From Zoopage sp. CT-All (lineage: Eukaryota > Zoopagomycota > Zoopagomycetes > Zoopagales > Zoopagaceae): a stretch of 20,004 bases of DNA. Below, piece after piece: positions 1 through 12,790 of the stretch (its first letter is position 1; every line of letters begins with the position of its first letter). The notes under the pieces are model-generated. The model was not told the origin of the DNA. It saw only the letters and a program-made list of their open reading frames with translations, and ran no database searches. The DNA lies in the NCBI GenBank assembly GCA_004114245.1, contig QZWS01000167.1, positions 1-20,004 on the forward strand. The letters run 5' to 3'. A program made the position numbers and the translations under genes.

Positions 1-87
1 GTTGTAGATTTCGTTACGCTTCACTCTATCTCGTATGCTGCGCACATTGTATGTCGCAGTCGTCAGCACATGGAGAGTTTCAAGCAT
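1..87 (-). CDS. LINE ORF2 (endonuclease/reverse transcriptase), first 29 codons only
   Basis: On the minus strand an ATG at 87-85 opens a frame that stays open to the window edge. The peptide runs from MLETLHVLTT into ATYNVRSIRDR and ends in KRNEIYN. The TYNVRS-type segment is the usual beginning of the APE-type endonuclease domain of LINE ORF2 proteins, where the Asn is part of the active site. The ATG overlaps the ORF1 stop in the string ATGCTTGA, so ORF2 is in the +1 frame relative to ORF1. Only this fragment is visible, so domain content beyond the endonuclease start is inferred from the family. Confidence 0.75.
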   Translation of the reverse strand, partial: MLETLHVLTTATYNVRSIRDRVKRNEIYN

Positions 88-1591
88 AATGGTCGGGTGG
101 TGCGCGGATGCGCTTTTGACATTGGTGGGAGCTTATCTGGGCCTGCATGCCCTCGGTGCCATCCAGCAGAGTGTACTTGTTTGTCGTGAGCAAGTTTATG
201 GTCCCTTTGATGAACTGGTCGGGACTCGCACTCCTAGCCGGCTGGACGCTGGGCTGTTCTGATACCTCAGCTTGTTCCGGCACTTCTGAAGCTGCCTCTA
301 GTGCTGGTCCCAGGATTGGCTCTGGGTCCAGTTCTGACTCTGGCGCAGGGGCAAGTTTCGGTGTCATCTCCGGATCCGGGGCTGTCACTATGGCGTCTGC
401 AATGCCAACTTGCTCGTCGATCTTTGCCTCGGGTTTCTTAATTTCCTTCGGCTGAATCTTGGGTGTTTCCTTTCCCTTTGGCTTGTGCTCCATATCAACA
501 GCCTTCTTTCCCGTTCCGTTGGCTTTGACTTGCTGGTGCTTCTTTGGATGCTTGCACTCAGCAATGTAATGCGGTCTGTGGCAATACCAGCAGGTATGGC
601 CAGTGCGCCACAGTAGGCGGATCTTTTGCTCGCCCATTGTCGCGAACTTGGGCCGGTTAACTACAAAGTCAACACACGCGGTGGTGTTCAACAGGATGAT
701 GACGCTGCCGATGAAGAGGTTGGTCGGTTTGTTCCTGACGAGCAGGACTTCCTGGACTGTTGCCCCAGGCACGATATTGTGGAGTGCCTGGCGGACTGCG
801 GAGACCGTGGCCTCCGGCTTGAGAACATTCATGATGGGGATCTCCATGCGGGCGGTGGACTTGTTTGCGGTCTGCAGCGGGGTGACCGGGATTGTGTGGT
901 CGTTGCACTTGAGCCCCGTGCAGCACGCCTTGATTGTGCTTTCCAGAGAGGGAAACGCGACGAGAACGCTCCCGTTCACACCATGGAGCTGTGGTGTGGA
1001 GGTGGGCCAAGCTTCGCGCACAGCCCCGAGGATGTCCTGCGTGGAGACATCCGGCATGTCCCGGTGGATCAGCCCCATGGGCGCCAGCGCGACGTGTTGC
1101 AGCGACGCCAAGAACTTCCAGATCTTCTCCTTGTCGTTATAGATGCCATAGTCCAGCGACTCTGGCGGGAAAAGGGCGGACGTGAGTGCCGGACCATCAT
1201 GTTGCGGACGGTTACTCGGCGCGCGTGGATTGGACCGCCTTCCTGCCATCTCTGCAAAGGTTAGCCTCGGGAGTGGCGGAGGGGTCTGATTGATTGGGTC
1301 GGGTGTATGCGCGGGATTCTCCAGGGCGATGGTCGCCGCGCGAACGCGTCCGGTTGTGAGCGTGGACGCGTGAGAATGCATGTCGGCGCGGGCATCCTGC
1401 GCTGCCCGCGCCTTTCCTTCGATCGTCTTGTCATTTTCTGCCGCTGTTACCATACTTTCGCTAGGCACAGGGATGGCAGCGGCATGAGGGCCGGCAGACG
1501 CAACACTAGCGTGAGCTTGGCGTTGTTTGCTAGTCTGCATGTTTGATGGAGCAGTGGCATCTCTGCGCGGCAACTTTACAACACCTGGCAT
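80..1591 (-). CDS. LINE ORF1, Gag-like RNA-binding protein with zinc knuckle
   Basis: This 503-aa protein has a low-complexity Ala/Pro-rich N-terminus (about residues 1-125), a central globular part (about 135-325) and a single CCHC zinc knuckle at residues 334-346 (C334, C337, H341, C346). A long Lys/Pro/Glu-rich, probably disordered tail follows. In non-LTR elements ORF1 binds the element RNA and forms the ribonucleoprotein used for retrotransposition. The knuckle spacing is C-x2-C-x3-H-x4-C, one residue shorter than the usual x4 between the second Cys and His. The ATG at 1591 is the first in frame; the true start could be elsewhere because the 5' end is undefined. The stop codon at 82-80 overlaps the start of ORF2. 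The assignment rests on the knuckle, the downstream endonuclease-like start and the ORF layout, not on a database match. Confidence 0.85.
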   Translation of the reverse strand: MPGVVKLPRRDATAPSNMQTSKQRQAHASVASAGPHAAAIPVPSESMVTAAENDKTIEGKARAAQDARADMHSHASTLTTGRVRAATIALENPAHTPDPINQTPPPLPRLTFAEMAGRRSNPRAPSNRPQHDGPALTSALFPPESLDYGIYNDKEKIWKFLASLQHVALAPMGLIHRDMPDVSTQDILGAVREAWPTSTPQLHGVNGSVLVAFPSLESTIKACCTGLKCNDHTIPVTPLQTANKSTARMEIPIMNVLKPEATVSAVRQALHNIVPGATVQEVLLVRNKPTNLFIGSVIILLNTTACVDFVVNRPKFATMGEQKIRLLWRTGHTCWYCHRPHYIAECKHPKKHQQVKANGTGKKAVDMEHKPKGKETPKIQPKEIKKPEAKIDEQVGIADAIVTAPDPEMTPKLAPAPESELDPEPILGPALEAASEVPEQAEVSEQPSVQPARSASPDQFIKGTINLLTTNKYTLLDGTEGMQAQISSHQCQKRIRAPPDHYA

Positions 1592-1783
1592 CTGGTGACT
1601 GCCAAGTCTGTAACCGTACCGTCGAGGCGGGAGATAGGGTGGGAGTTAGCACAGTCCTGGATGTCGGGATGTGCTCACGCGTCGGCGGGAGAGATGAATT
1701 GCCGCGCGCCCGGTTTTTTTTGGCCCGAGGATGTCAACAAGCAGGTTTTTGAAATACTAATCTATAATTTCGGAGATATTCAT
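1592..1783. other. Spacer between LINE ORF1 and tRNA gene; probable LINE 5' UTR
   Basis: About 190 bases without a convincing gene. GC-rich sequence resembling the LINE runs to about 1730 and includes an 8-T tract at 1714-1721 (A8 on the LINE sense strand). After about 1740 the sequence becomes AT-rich up to the tRNA gene. The change in composition may mark the LINE 5' boundary, but no target-site duplication can be recognised without the 3' end. Confidence 0.4.
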
Positions 1784-1865
1784 GACACGATGACCGAGTG
1801 GTTAAGGTGCCGCCCTGCTAAGGCGGTTGGCTCTGCCAGCGCAGGTTCGAATCCTGTTCGTGTCG
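1784..1865 (+). tRNA. tRNA-Ser, anticodon GCT (reads AGC/AGT)
   Basis: All arms fold. The 7-bp acceptor stem pairs 1784-1790 with 1858-1864 perfectly, followed by discriminator G1865. The D stem is ACC/GGT (1793-1795 with 1806-1808). The anticodon stem is CCGCC/GGCGG (1810-1814 with 1822-1826), with loop CTGCTAA and anticodon GCT at 1817-1819. A long variable arm (TGGC/GCCA, 1828-1831 with 1835-1838) is typical of tRNA-Ser. The T arm is GCAGG-TTCGAAT-CCTGT with one G-T pair. The A box (TGACCGAGTGG) and B box (GGTTCGAATCC) serve as the internal pol III promoter. There is no intron, and CCA is not encoded, as usual in eukaryotes. Confidence 0.97.
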
Positions 1866-1869
1866 TTTT
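1866..1869 (+). terminator. RNA polymerase III terminator of tRNA-Ser
   Basis: A TTTT run directly follows the discriminator base of the tRNA. Four or more T residues on the sense strand are the standard pol III stop signal. Confidence 0.75.
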
Positions 1870-2077
1870 ATACCGGCCAATTAATTGGATGGTTCATATA
1901 ATCTAAAATTTGACTTGTCGCTGTTTTAGTTGGATCTTTATAGCAGTTACTGTCCATTACTCTGTAAATATCAGGTACACATTCAGCAATCATACAGTAC
2001 CAAGCACAAGGTTGTGCGTAATTTGTAGCATAAAGGTATTGTTCAAGACAATTAATGTATGAATTTCTGCTCAGCAT
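1868..2077 (-). CDS. Small AT-rich ORF with five cysteines, possible gene or terminal exon remnant
   Basis: From ATG 2077 the minus strand encodes 69 aa with five Cys, including a PCAWYCMIAEC cluster and a later SNCYKDP. Its AT-rich codons differ sharply from the flanking GC-rich genes. It has no signal peptide of its own and ends within the pol III terminator region of the tRNA, so it may be the last exon of a decayed gene, or chance. I do not recognise a family. Confidence 0.25.
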   Translation of the reverse strand: MLSRNSYINCLEQYLYATNYAQPCAWYCMIAECVPDIYRVMDSNCYKDPTKTATSQILDYMNHPINWPV

Positions 2078-2125
2078 CAAATGCAATCATGAGCAGGCTG
2101 GGATGGGGCAACTGCCACTGCCTAC

Positions 2126-3919
2126 ATGGCTCAATCCATAGACGCACTCACCGAGGCAACACGGGCAAGCGGCTCAGTGGCGTGGAATCTGCATCCAATT
2201 TTACGGATTAATTGCATCCCATCCACCAGGGTGCCCACCGCCAAATCCCCGCTACCCCCCACTCCAATCATGTCGTATTTCACCCGGCCGTTGTCTGCCG
2301 CGTCGTCCACCCCCACCGCAGCTGCATTGACACCGCAGCCGCGCACTCCCGTTGACGATGACGAGCTGATCCCGTCGCCGCATCCCGCCTTGCTCGCCCC
2401 GCGCCCCAAACCCACCGTACGCTTCAACCCCCGCATTACCTTCCACGTTGTCCCAGAGACCCATTTGCCCGTGCCCGGGCCCGGGCCCGTGCGCGCCTCT
2501 GCGGCAATAAATCCGATGCATCCGCCGGCGCGATCGCTGCGTCCCACTCATGCAGTGCGTCATCTTCCCGATCCCGATATTACCGCTCCTCAATCAAAGA
2601 CTTCCGCACCCCGTCGCTGTGCTCCGCGTGACGAGACCACCACGGGCTTCACCCTTGAAGGGTTTTATCCCTCGTGGTCGGCATACCCTGGCCGTGAATT
2701 CCCGCCTGCAAAGATTCCTGCGCGGTCGTTGACGCACCTGTTGTATGCCTTTGCTACCGTGCGCATCGACGGCACCGTAATCCTGGCCGATTCTTGGGTC
2801 GGGTCCGATAAGCCCTTCTCGCCCAGCGCCACTGGTGCGCCGCCAGAGCGAGCCATGCTCCGGGGGTGTCTTGGCGAGGTGTGGCGCCTCAAACAGTCGG
2901 CCCATCCAACGCTCAAGTCTCAGCTCGTTATCGGCGGATGGACGCATACGCCGCACATGGCGCGTGTTGCCGCCGATGCCACCGATGAAATCCGCTCCCG
3001 ATTCATCGTCTCCGCAATCGGGCTCGTCGAGCATTACGGCCTCGACGGCCTTGACCTCTGCTGGGAGTTCCCCACCACCCCCGAGCAAGGCCGCCAGCTG
3101 CTCGCTCTCCTCCGCGACTTGCGTCTCGGTCTTAACACGCTTGCTGCGGCCAACTCCGCCTTCCCCTACCGCCTCACATGCGCGCTTCCACCGCGCCCCG
3201 GCCTCCTCCGCATCCTGCCGCTCCGCGACATGGCCGTCGTCGTTGATGCCTTCCATCTCCATGCCTGGGACTTTCACGGCCCGTGGGATCGCCGGTGCGG
3301 CTATCTCTCTAATCTTTATTCGGCCGCGCCCGGTGAATGGTCCATCTCCGCGCTCGTCTCTCTGCTGCAGAACGAATATTCGGTGCCACTTGGCAAAATG
3401 GTCCTCGGCTTGCCGCTGTACGGCCGATCCTACACCGACGTCTCGCTCAACCATCGCGCAAAGTTCTTGGCCGCCAACAGCGCTTCAGATGCTCCGCTTG
3501 ATCTCTCACTCATGCGGCATATGGGGCCTGGTGGCGGCACCCACGAGCCTGGTGTCTACGACCTTCGCAGCATTCCAACCTCTGCATCCACCCGCATCCT
3601 CACGGACTCCACTCGCATCGCTTCCTACTGCCATGATCTCGCCACCCGCGAGCTTGTAGTATACGACACGGACGAGGTCATTGCTGCCAAGGTGCGCTGG
3701 GCACACGGCATTGGACTTGCTGGCGTCTGCTTTTGGGAGCTGTGTGCCGACCGACCCTCGGACTCGGCTGCAGGTAGCATTGTCGACCTCGCCTACGACC
3801 AAGTCCAGGAGGCACACAAGCAGGCTCCGTTCCGTGTCAATCCCACCGACAGCGCTCACTCACACACCCATTTCCCGCGAAGCCGCTACGCCAACGTGGC
3901 CACCCAAACGCCGACCTGA
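2126..3919 (+). CDS. GH18 chitinase-like protein, intronless, with altered active-site motifs
   Basis: The 597-aa ORF has a Pro/Ser/Thr-rich N-terminus (about 1-170) and a complete GH18 barrel from about residue 175. Visible family landmarks are the first strand (EGFYPSW), the second-strand LLYAFA, VIGGW, the catalytic loop LDGLDLCWEFP, the HAWDFHG loop, LGLPLYGRSY and the closing AGVCFWEL. GH18 enzymes hydrolyse chitin by a substrate-assisted mechanism using the Glu of D-x-x-D-x-D-x-E. Here D307, D310 and E314 are kept but the third Asp is C312. The usual MTYDFHG reads HAWDFHG and the usual SIGGW reads VIGGW. No signal peptide is seen from ATG 2126 or from the alternative ATG 2270 (549 aa), so the product may be cytosolic or unconventionally secreted. 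It could be a weak chitinase or a chitin-binding non-enzyme. Confidence 0.9.
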   Translation: MAQSIDALTEATRASGSVAWNLHPILRINCIPSTRVPTAKSPLPPTPIMSYFTRPLSAASSTPTAAALTPQPRTPVDDDELIPSPHPALLAPRPKPTVRFNPRITFHVVPETHLPVPGPGPVRASAAINPMHPPARSLRPTHAVRHLPDPDITAPQSKTSAPRRCAPRDETTTGFTLEGFYPSWSAYPGREFPPAKIPARSLTHLLYAFATVRIDGTVILADSWVGSDKPFSPSATGAPPERAMLRGCLGEVWRLKQSAHPTLKSQLVIGGWTHTPHMARVAADATDEIRSRFIVSAIGLVEHYGLDGLDLCWEFPTTPEQGRQLLALLRDLRLGLNTLAAANSAFPYRLTCALPPRPGLLRILPLRDMAVVVDAFHLHAWDFHGPWDRRCGYLSNLYSAAPGEWSISALVSLLQNEYSVPLGKMVLGLPLYGRSYTDVSLNHRAKFLAANSASDAPLDLSLMRHMGPGGGTHEPGVYDLRSIPTSASTRILTDSTRIASYCHDLATRELVVYDTDEVIAAKVRWAHGIGLAGVCFWELCADRPSDSAAGSIVDLAYDQVQEAHKQAPFRVNPTDSAHSHTHFPRSRYANVATQTPT

Positions 3920-4079
3920 CTAGTTTCTCGCCACCGCAGTGTACTTATCTTGTCGCCATATTTGTTTGGGTCAATCAGCTGCTTCTATACAGTGATTTTC
4001 ATCTGACAAAGTGTACAATGAAATTACACCGATACAGTGGTGATTAGTGACGAGCGAAGTGTCCAGAGCATGCCCAACA

Positions 4080-8050
<3,971 letters not shown>

Positions 8051-8296
8051 TCATTGGAGAAATATATTTCGCGTCAGGGTGACGGCTTAGTCAGACTCAA
8101 TAGCCTGAGCGAAAACAAACTTGTCTCCTGACAGATGCAGAAATTATATTGCCCCTGAAAATGGAGGCACCAGAGCTCACTCAACCCAACAAGCTGCTGA
8201 CGCATTTTGTGACTGGCTTCGAAAATTGCGACTTTGCTTGGCCGTCGCGGCCAACACCGCCCATCTGCCCGCGCCCGCGCGATATTATTATCTTGC

Positions 8297-11200
8297 ATGT
8301 CTTCGCTACAGCTGTGCCGTGCGACCGTTCGCGGCGACATCGATGAAGCACGGCGGCTGCTCGCGGACGGCGCCTGTGATATTGATGCCATCTGCTCCTG
8401 GCGCGCCTCGCTCACCCCATCGCCCTTCTTCCACCCCGACACTGATCTTGTGCGCGACGGCGTGGTGGAGGAGTGCGAGTACAAGTCGCGTGCACTGCAT
8501 CTTGCTGTTCTTGCTGGCAGGATTGACATGGTCGCATTTTTGATCGACGAAGGTGCTGATCCCAACGAGCTCGATGGTCTCGGGCGTACCCCGATCCTCT
8601 GCGCTGTGTTCGGGCTCGACACTCTCCGTGCAACCGAATCCAATCTCACCTATCTTGCCCTCGAGCATCCAGCGCATGTTGCGATCCTGCGCGATCACCT
8701 CCTTCCGCATCCGCGTCTCTCGCGCCGCACTCTGCATGACCCTCAGGTCGCCGTGCTCGGCCTCACTCTTGTGTGTTTGGCAGCCTATTTAGATAAACTC
8801 GAAGCGCTGGAGCTGCTGCTTGATGTCGGCGGTGTATCCCCCGATAGTCGGGACGGCAGTGATGCGACGCCGTTGATGTATGCTGCTCGCGACGGCCATC
8901 TGGAGATTGTCGAGGCGCTACTAGACCGTGGCGCAGATCCGCTTCTTATCGATGGCAACGGATTTTCCGTGTTTCAGCATGGTCAGGATTTTCCCAATGT
9001 GCTTCAGGCCTGCCAAGCATCCGTGCAAGAGGTAAGCCATTTGATGTCCGCCTACGGTGGCCAACATGTGTTAGCGCGGAATAAAACCGAAAATTCACAG
9101 TCGCCAGAGCTCAAAGGATAACGGTTACTTGAAGGCATCCAGTCAAGTGCATCGACAGCAAGGTCAAGACAAAGTGCTGCCATCGCTGTCGCCCCGCTCG
9201 AGCCCCGTATATCCCAAGCCTGCCTCATCACCCGAGATTTTGCCGGCATTTTCACTCGAAACTGCTGTAGGCAATGACGCCAGTCGTCCAGAGGATGAGC
9301 GCACTGGTCACGATACTCTGCCCGGTCACATCCAAATAACTCAGCGCACGGTGGATGACAGTGTGTCATTTTTCTTCATTAACTATCTCATCATTGATGC
9401 CTAGTATGCGCCGATTTTCCAACACCCCCAGCGGTCGCATTCGACCCGTCTCAACGCCTCGATGCTTCCTCCCCAGCTTTTCGAGCCGGCGACAATGGCA
9501 ACATGCCAACGGCAGATATCAGCGAGCTTGATGCGTCAGAGTCACCATATATTGCCCAGCTTGAGCGCAACATACGGGAACTGACCCAAAATCTGGCGAA
9601 TAGCGATCGTATGCTGGTGGAACACCGGGCAAGCTATGAGCGCACCATTGATGATTACCAGCGTCAACTCGGTAAACTCGCGGCTGCCAACGCAAATTTG
9701 TCACGCAGCAAGCCGACGGTGCCAGATCAGACTGGGACCGAAGCCAATGGCCAGCATAGCTGCCTTTCACTGAGTCAAGTGGAACGCCTATACCAGCGAC
9801 TGGCCGAACTTGAGTATGAATTGGACGACGCTCGAAACGTAGCAAGCATTGCAAATGCTGCGATTGATCCGTCCTACGGCGAGCGCCCCGAAACGCAGCA
9901 TAGTATCTCGTCAGATATGTCGTCAACCCTGCTTGCGCAGGAGCTACATTTAGATATTCTGCGCGCCAACGTGCATGAAATTGATCAGGATCTCAAGCAC
10001 ACTCACGAACGTTCGGTGACGATTATCCATGAGATTCAAGAGGCCCGCGAGCTTTTTGCCCAGCTCTCGTCAAATAATCAAGCAGTGGAATCGGAAAAAA
10101 GCGCGGCCGAGGCGCGCTGGCGAGCTTTGGTTCAGCGACATGTCAAGCTCAGGCGTGAGATAGATCAGCTGGGTAGGGATCGTCAGCAAAACGTCAGCGA
10201 TATTCGAAAGGCCGTTCAGCAGATTCGCTCTCATCACCCCACCCGCCCTTTGGAGTGGCTATTAGAAGACATCAAGTCGGCAGAGGATGACCGCAATGCT
10301 GCGGTTGGACGACGTGTTCGAGAACTCGAACGGGAACCTCGTCCTGGATCGACCATCTCGCTGGAATCTGTCCTTTCGGCAGGCAGCTTTGAGGCCATGT
10401 TCAGCGATCCGGCCAAGGAGGAGCGAATCCGACAGCTGGAACTGGAGCTGCAGCGCTCGCGGGAGGAAGCTCGGAATAACGCCGAAAAGGCGGAACAGGA
10501 GTCGCGGGATGCCGCTTTGATGCAGCAGAAGCTGCTACAAGAACTGACATCCGCGCACGGCATAACGGGGTCACTGCGCCAGCAAATCGGCCTAGCCGAA
10601 AAAGAGTGCGAACGCTATCGCAACCGTCTGGCATCAATTGTTCAGATAAAGAAGGAGGAGATTAGACGCGCTCTCGAGGTGGCCAGCGCATGGGAGATAG
10701 AGCTGGCCGATGGTCGACGAATCGTCGTCGGCGACAGAGAGCCCTTGGAATGCAGCCAGGAGCCGAGTGACCACGATGACCAGGACAGCAATGGTCGCTA
10801 CACTGGATCCGAAGCAACGGATCGCAAAGACCACGCACGGATGATGATGGCATTGGATCGTGCATTTTGGCATCGTGACAACGTTGCTGATCAGCTGGAT
10901 CTGTATGCTCGTGAGGTCACGTCACAACGCGATCGAAACGAAAAACTCATTCAAGTTGTGCTGGATCAGATTCGAGAGAAGCTGTTGCGCGACGACGATC
11001 ATATCACAGAAGCTATAGAATCTGTTTTTGCTGCTGAGCTCGGGAAAGTAGGGAATGGTTCAAGGATTGTCGGCGCGAATGTCGGAGCGGATTCTCCGCA
11101 AGGTAGCGTGCGTCGTCCTCGGGGCAGCCGACAATCTACCGCGGACCTCGGAGCCGATGATTCGGCCAACACCATCGACGAATGGCGATACAGTAGCAGC

Positions 11201-12376
11201 GTTGGCGCCTCATCTAATCGGAATATATCAGGCCCCGTGAGCCGCAATGCCGCCATTGCGGCTGCAAAGCAGACGAAGAATCACCAGCGAACCGAGTCAA
11301 CGCAGTCGCGGCCCATAGACGCTGTGTCTGAAGATATTCTTGAGGATCTGGAGGAGAATGCTCCCGAGCCCGAGAGCAAAGACGTGATTTTGTCCTCGCC
11401 CAAGAACGACAATCCACGCCGGCAGATCGCCAGCACCGGCCATCACCCCCGAAACGCCAGCAATACGAGCTGGTCATCGACAATGTCGACAATCGTCATT
11501 CCAAACCAACTTAGGAATGCCATGTCGCCCCAATTTCAGGTCGGCGCTCGAGCGCGTAGCGTCGATGCGCGATCCGCAAAATCGTCAGGTGCCCAGTCCA
11601 GCCGCCAAGGCAGCTCCATAGCCGATGGTCTAGAAAGCCGTGGCCGAGCGCCAACGGTGCATTCAAGGTATGACTTCAACCAAGACGATGGTGTCAAGCG
11701 CCGCGAGCAATCACAGCCGCCCGGATCTACTGTGCAAATGCACGGCGCTGTTCTGCCGCCTGGCAATGCTCACCTGATATGGCGGGATGTCAAGGGTGTT
11801 ACGCCACGAAGAGCAACCGTCTCTGCTGGCTCCGACATTGCGTCGGATGCAAGCTCCGCTAAGGCTGGCAAAAAGCAACCCTTTTCAGCGGGCCTGGGCC
11901 ATCACCCGAATGCATCGGACGAGCGCGGGCGGCGCGGATCGGAATTATCTTCTGACACCTTTGGAGTTCCTTCGCGTAATGACAATGATGCTTCCGCTGG
12001 TGATTTTGTCTTGGCCACGAGTCCTTCGTCATCGGTGCGTGGGAATCGCCTGCACCAACTACGGCCGCCCTCTTCCTCGTCACAAGGAAGCAGTAGGAAG
12101 CGCAGCAACTCGTCTGTTCTAGCGGCGGCGCAACTTCGCCGTCAAAATGATCCTGCCATCGGAGAGCAGCTTACGCAAGCATCACGACTAAAGGCAGAAA
12201 TTTCGCTGTTGGAACGCGGCTTAGTGCAACAAATGAAGCAGCAGCGTTCGTTGGACACCATGGGGCGGCAGGATGGTAGTCCAGGAAGGCCGATGGACAA
12301 GGCGAGACAGGTTCTGTCCAAGAAGCGCGATGAATACCTGCAAGTGATGGCGCATTTGGCGGATATGTGTCCATGA
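8297..12376 (+). CDS. Ankyrin-repeat plus coiled-coil protein (3 exons)
   Basis: Three open stretches splice in phase: exon 1 8297-9031, intron 9032-9074 (GTAAGC..TTAG), exon 2 9075-9360, intron 9361-9404 (GTGTGT..ATTAAC..CTAG), exon 3 9405-12376. The product is about 1330 aa. Exon 1 (245 aa) carries ankyrin repeats, clearest at ALHLAVLAGRIDMVAFLIDEGADPN and TPLMYAARDGHLEIVEALLDRGADP. Exon 2 and the start of exon 3 are a Ser/Pro-rich linker. Residues from about 385 to 780 are long heptad-rich coiled coil (Glu/Gln/Arg-rich). A Ser/Asn/Arg-rich, probably disordered region follows, and a short helical segment closes the protein near residues 1270-1330. Such a layout suggests a scaffold or cytoskeletal adaptor, but I do not recognise the family. 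Exon 2 has no ATG of its own and exon 3 is open upstream of its first ATG (9503), which supports one gene. The alternative is two separate genes, 8297-9121 and 9503-12376. Confidence 0.8.
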
Positions 12377-12790
12377 CCATGCGGTAGCATTTACATGTAC
12401 GAGTAGTTTTATTCCACAGTCTTTATTCTGGGATCTTGCAGCAAAAATCCCATAAGTAGGCGCTTATCATATGTCCTGCTCCGAGTTGCCCTCTTGCCTC
12501 TGCCCGGTTATCTGGTGAGCTAACTAATCCACGGCCCGCGACGGTCACGGCAGTGCTCCCATTTGCGAGCTTGACCGTAATCTGCTGCAGTGTTTGCGGC
12601 TGGTCCAAGAGCAACTCTACGGCGATTTAATCACAGCCGCAGCTAGCCTCTGCTGCGCGCCTGTTTCATGCTCTGCCGACAACGCTCGTCTTGCCCTTAT
12701 ATATAAGCAAATGGCAATGTATGTATGATGTACGGGTGGATCGAGTACGAGCGCTGGGCGATCACTAGACTTTCGCTGCTGACAAAAATA
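12377..12790. other. Spacer with promoter of the Oct1 gene; weak minus-strand ORF
   Basis: A 414-base spacer. It contains a palindromic TATA element near 12700 and a minus-strand open frame at 12614-12423 (63 codons from a TTG, no ATG, no recognised motif). I see no supported gene in it. Confidence 0.5.
12696..12707. promoter_or_regulatory. Palindromic TATA-box element upstream of OCT1
   Basis: The 12-mer CTTATATATAAG is a perfect palindrome, so it reads as a TATA box on both strands. It lies 83 bases before the preferred Oct1 start at 12791, a plausible distance for a fungal core promoter. It could also serve a transcript leaving leftwards, but no supported minus-strand gene is visible there. 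Confidence 0.5.

Larger units (their letters stand above)
1..1591 (-). mobile_element. Non-LTR (LINE) retrotransposon, 5' portion, cut by window edge
   Basis: The minus strand reads, from 1591 downwards, a Gag-like ORF1 with a CCHC zinc knuckle and then the first 29 codons of a second ORF that resembles the start of LINE endonuclease/reverse transcriptase proteins. The ORF order and overlap are typical of two-ORF LINEs such as the fungal Tad group. The rest of ORF2, the 3' tail and any target-site duplication lie outside the window. The 5' boundary is uncertain; it lies between the ORF1 start and the tRNA gene at 1784. ORF1 is uninterrupted for 503 codons, which suggests a fairly young copy. 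Confidence 0.85.

Noticed and set aside
626-1264. Plus-strand open frame of 212 codons opposite LINE ORF1
   Set aside because: It is antisense to a longer frame with a recognisable zinc knuckle and shows no motif of its own.
2471-2492. GC-rich palindrome (CCCGGG repeats)
   Set aside because: It lies within the Pro/Gly-coding linker of the GH18 gene and is explained by codon choice.
2594-3454. Minus-strand frame of 286 codons opposite the GH18 gene
   Set aside because: The plus strand encodes a full GH18 barrel; the antisense frame is a by-product of GC-rich codon use.
8074-8649. Minus-strand frame of 191 codons
   Set aside because: It is antisense to the ankyrin-repeat exon and has Ser/Arg-rich shadow composition.
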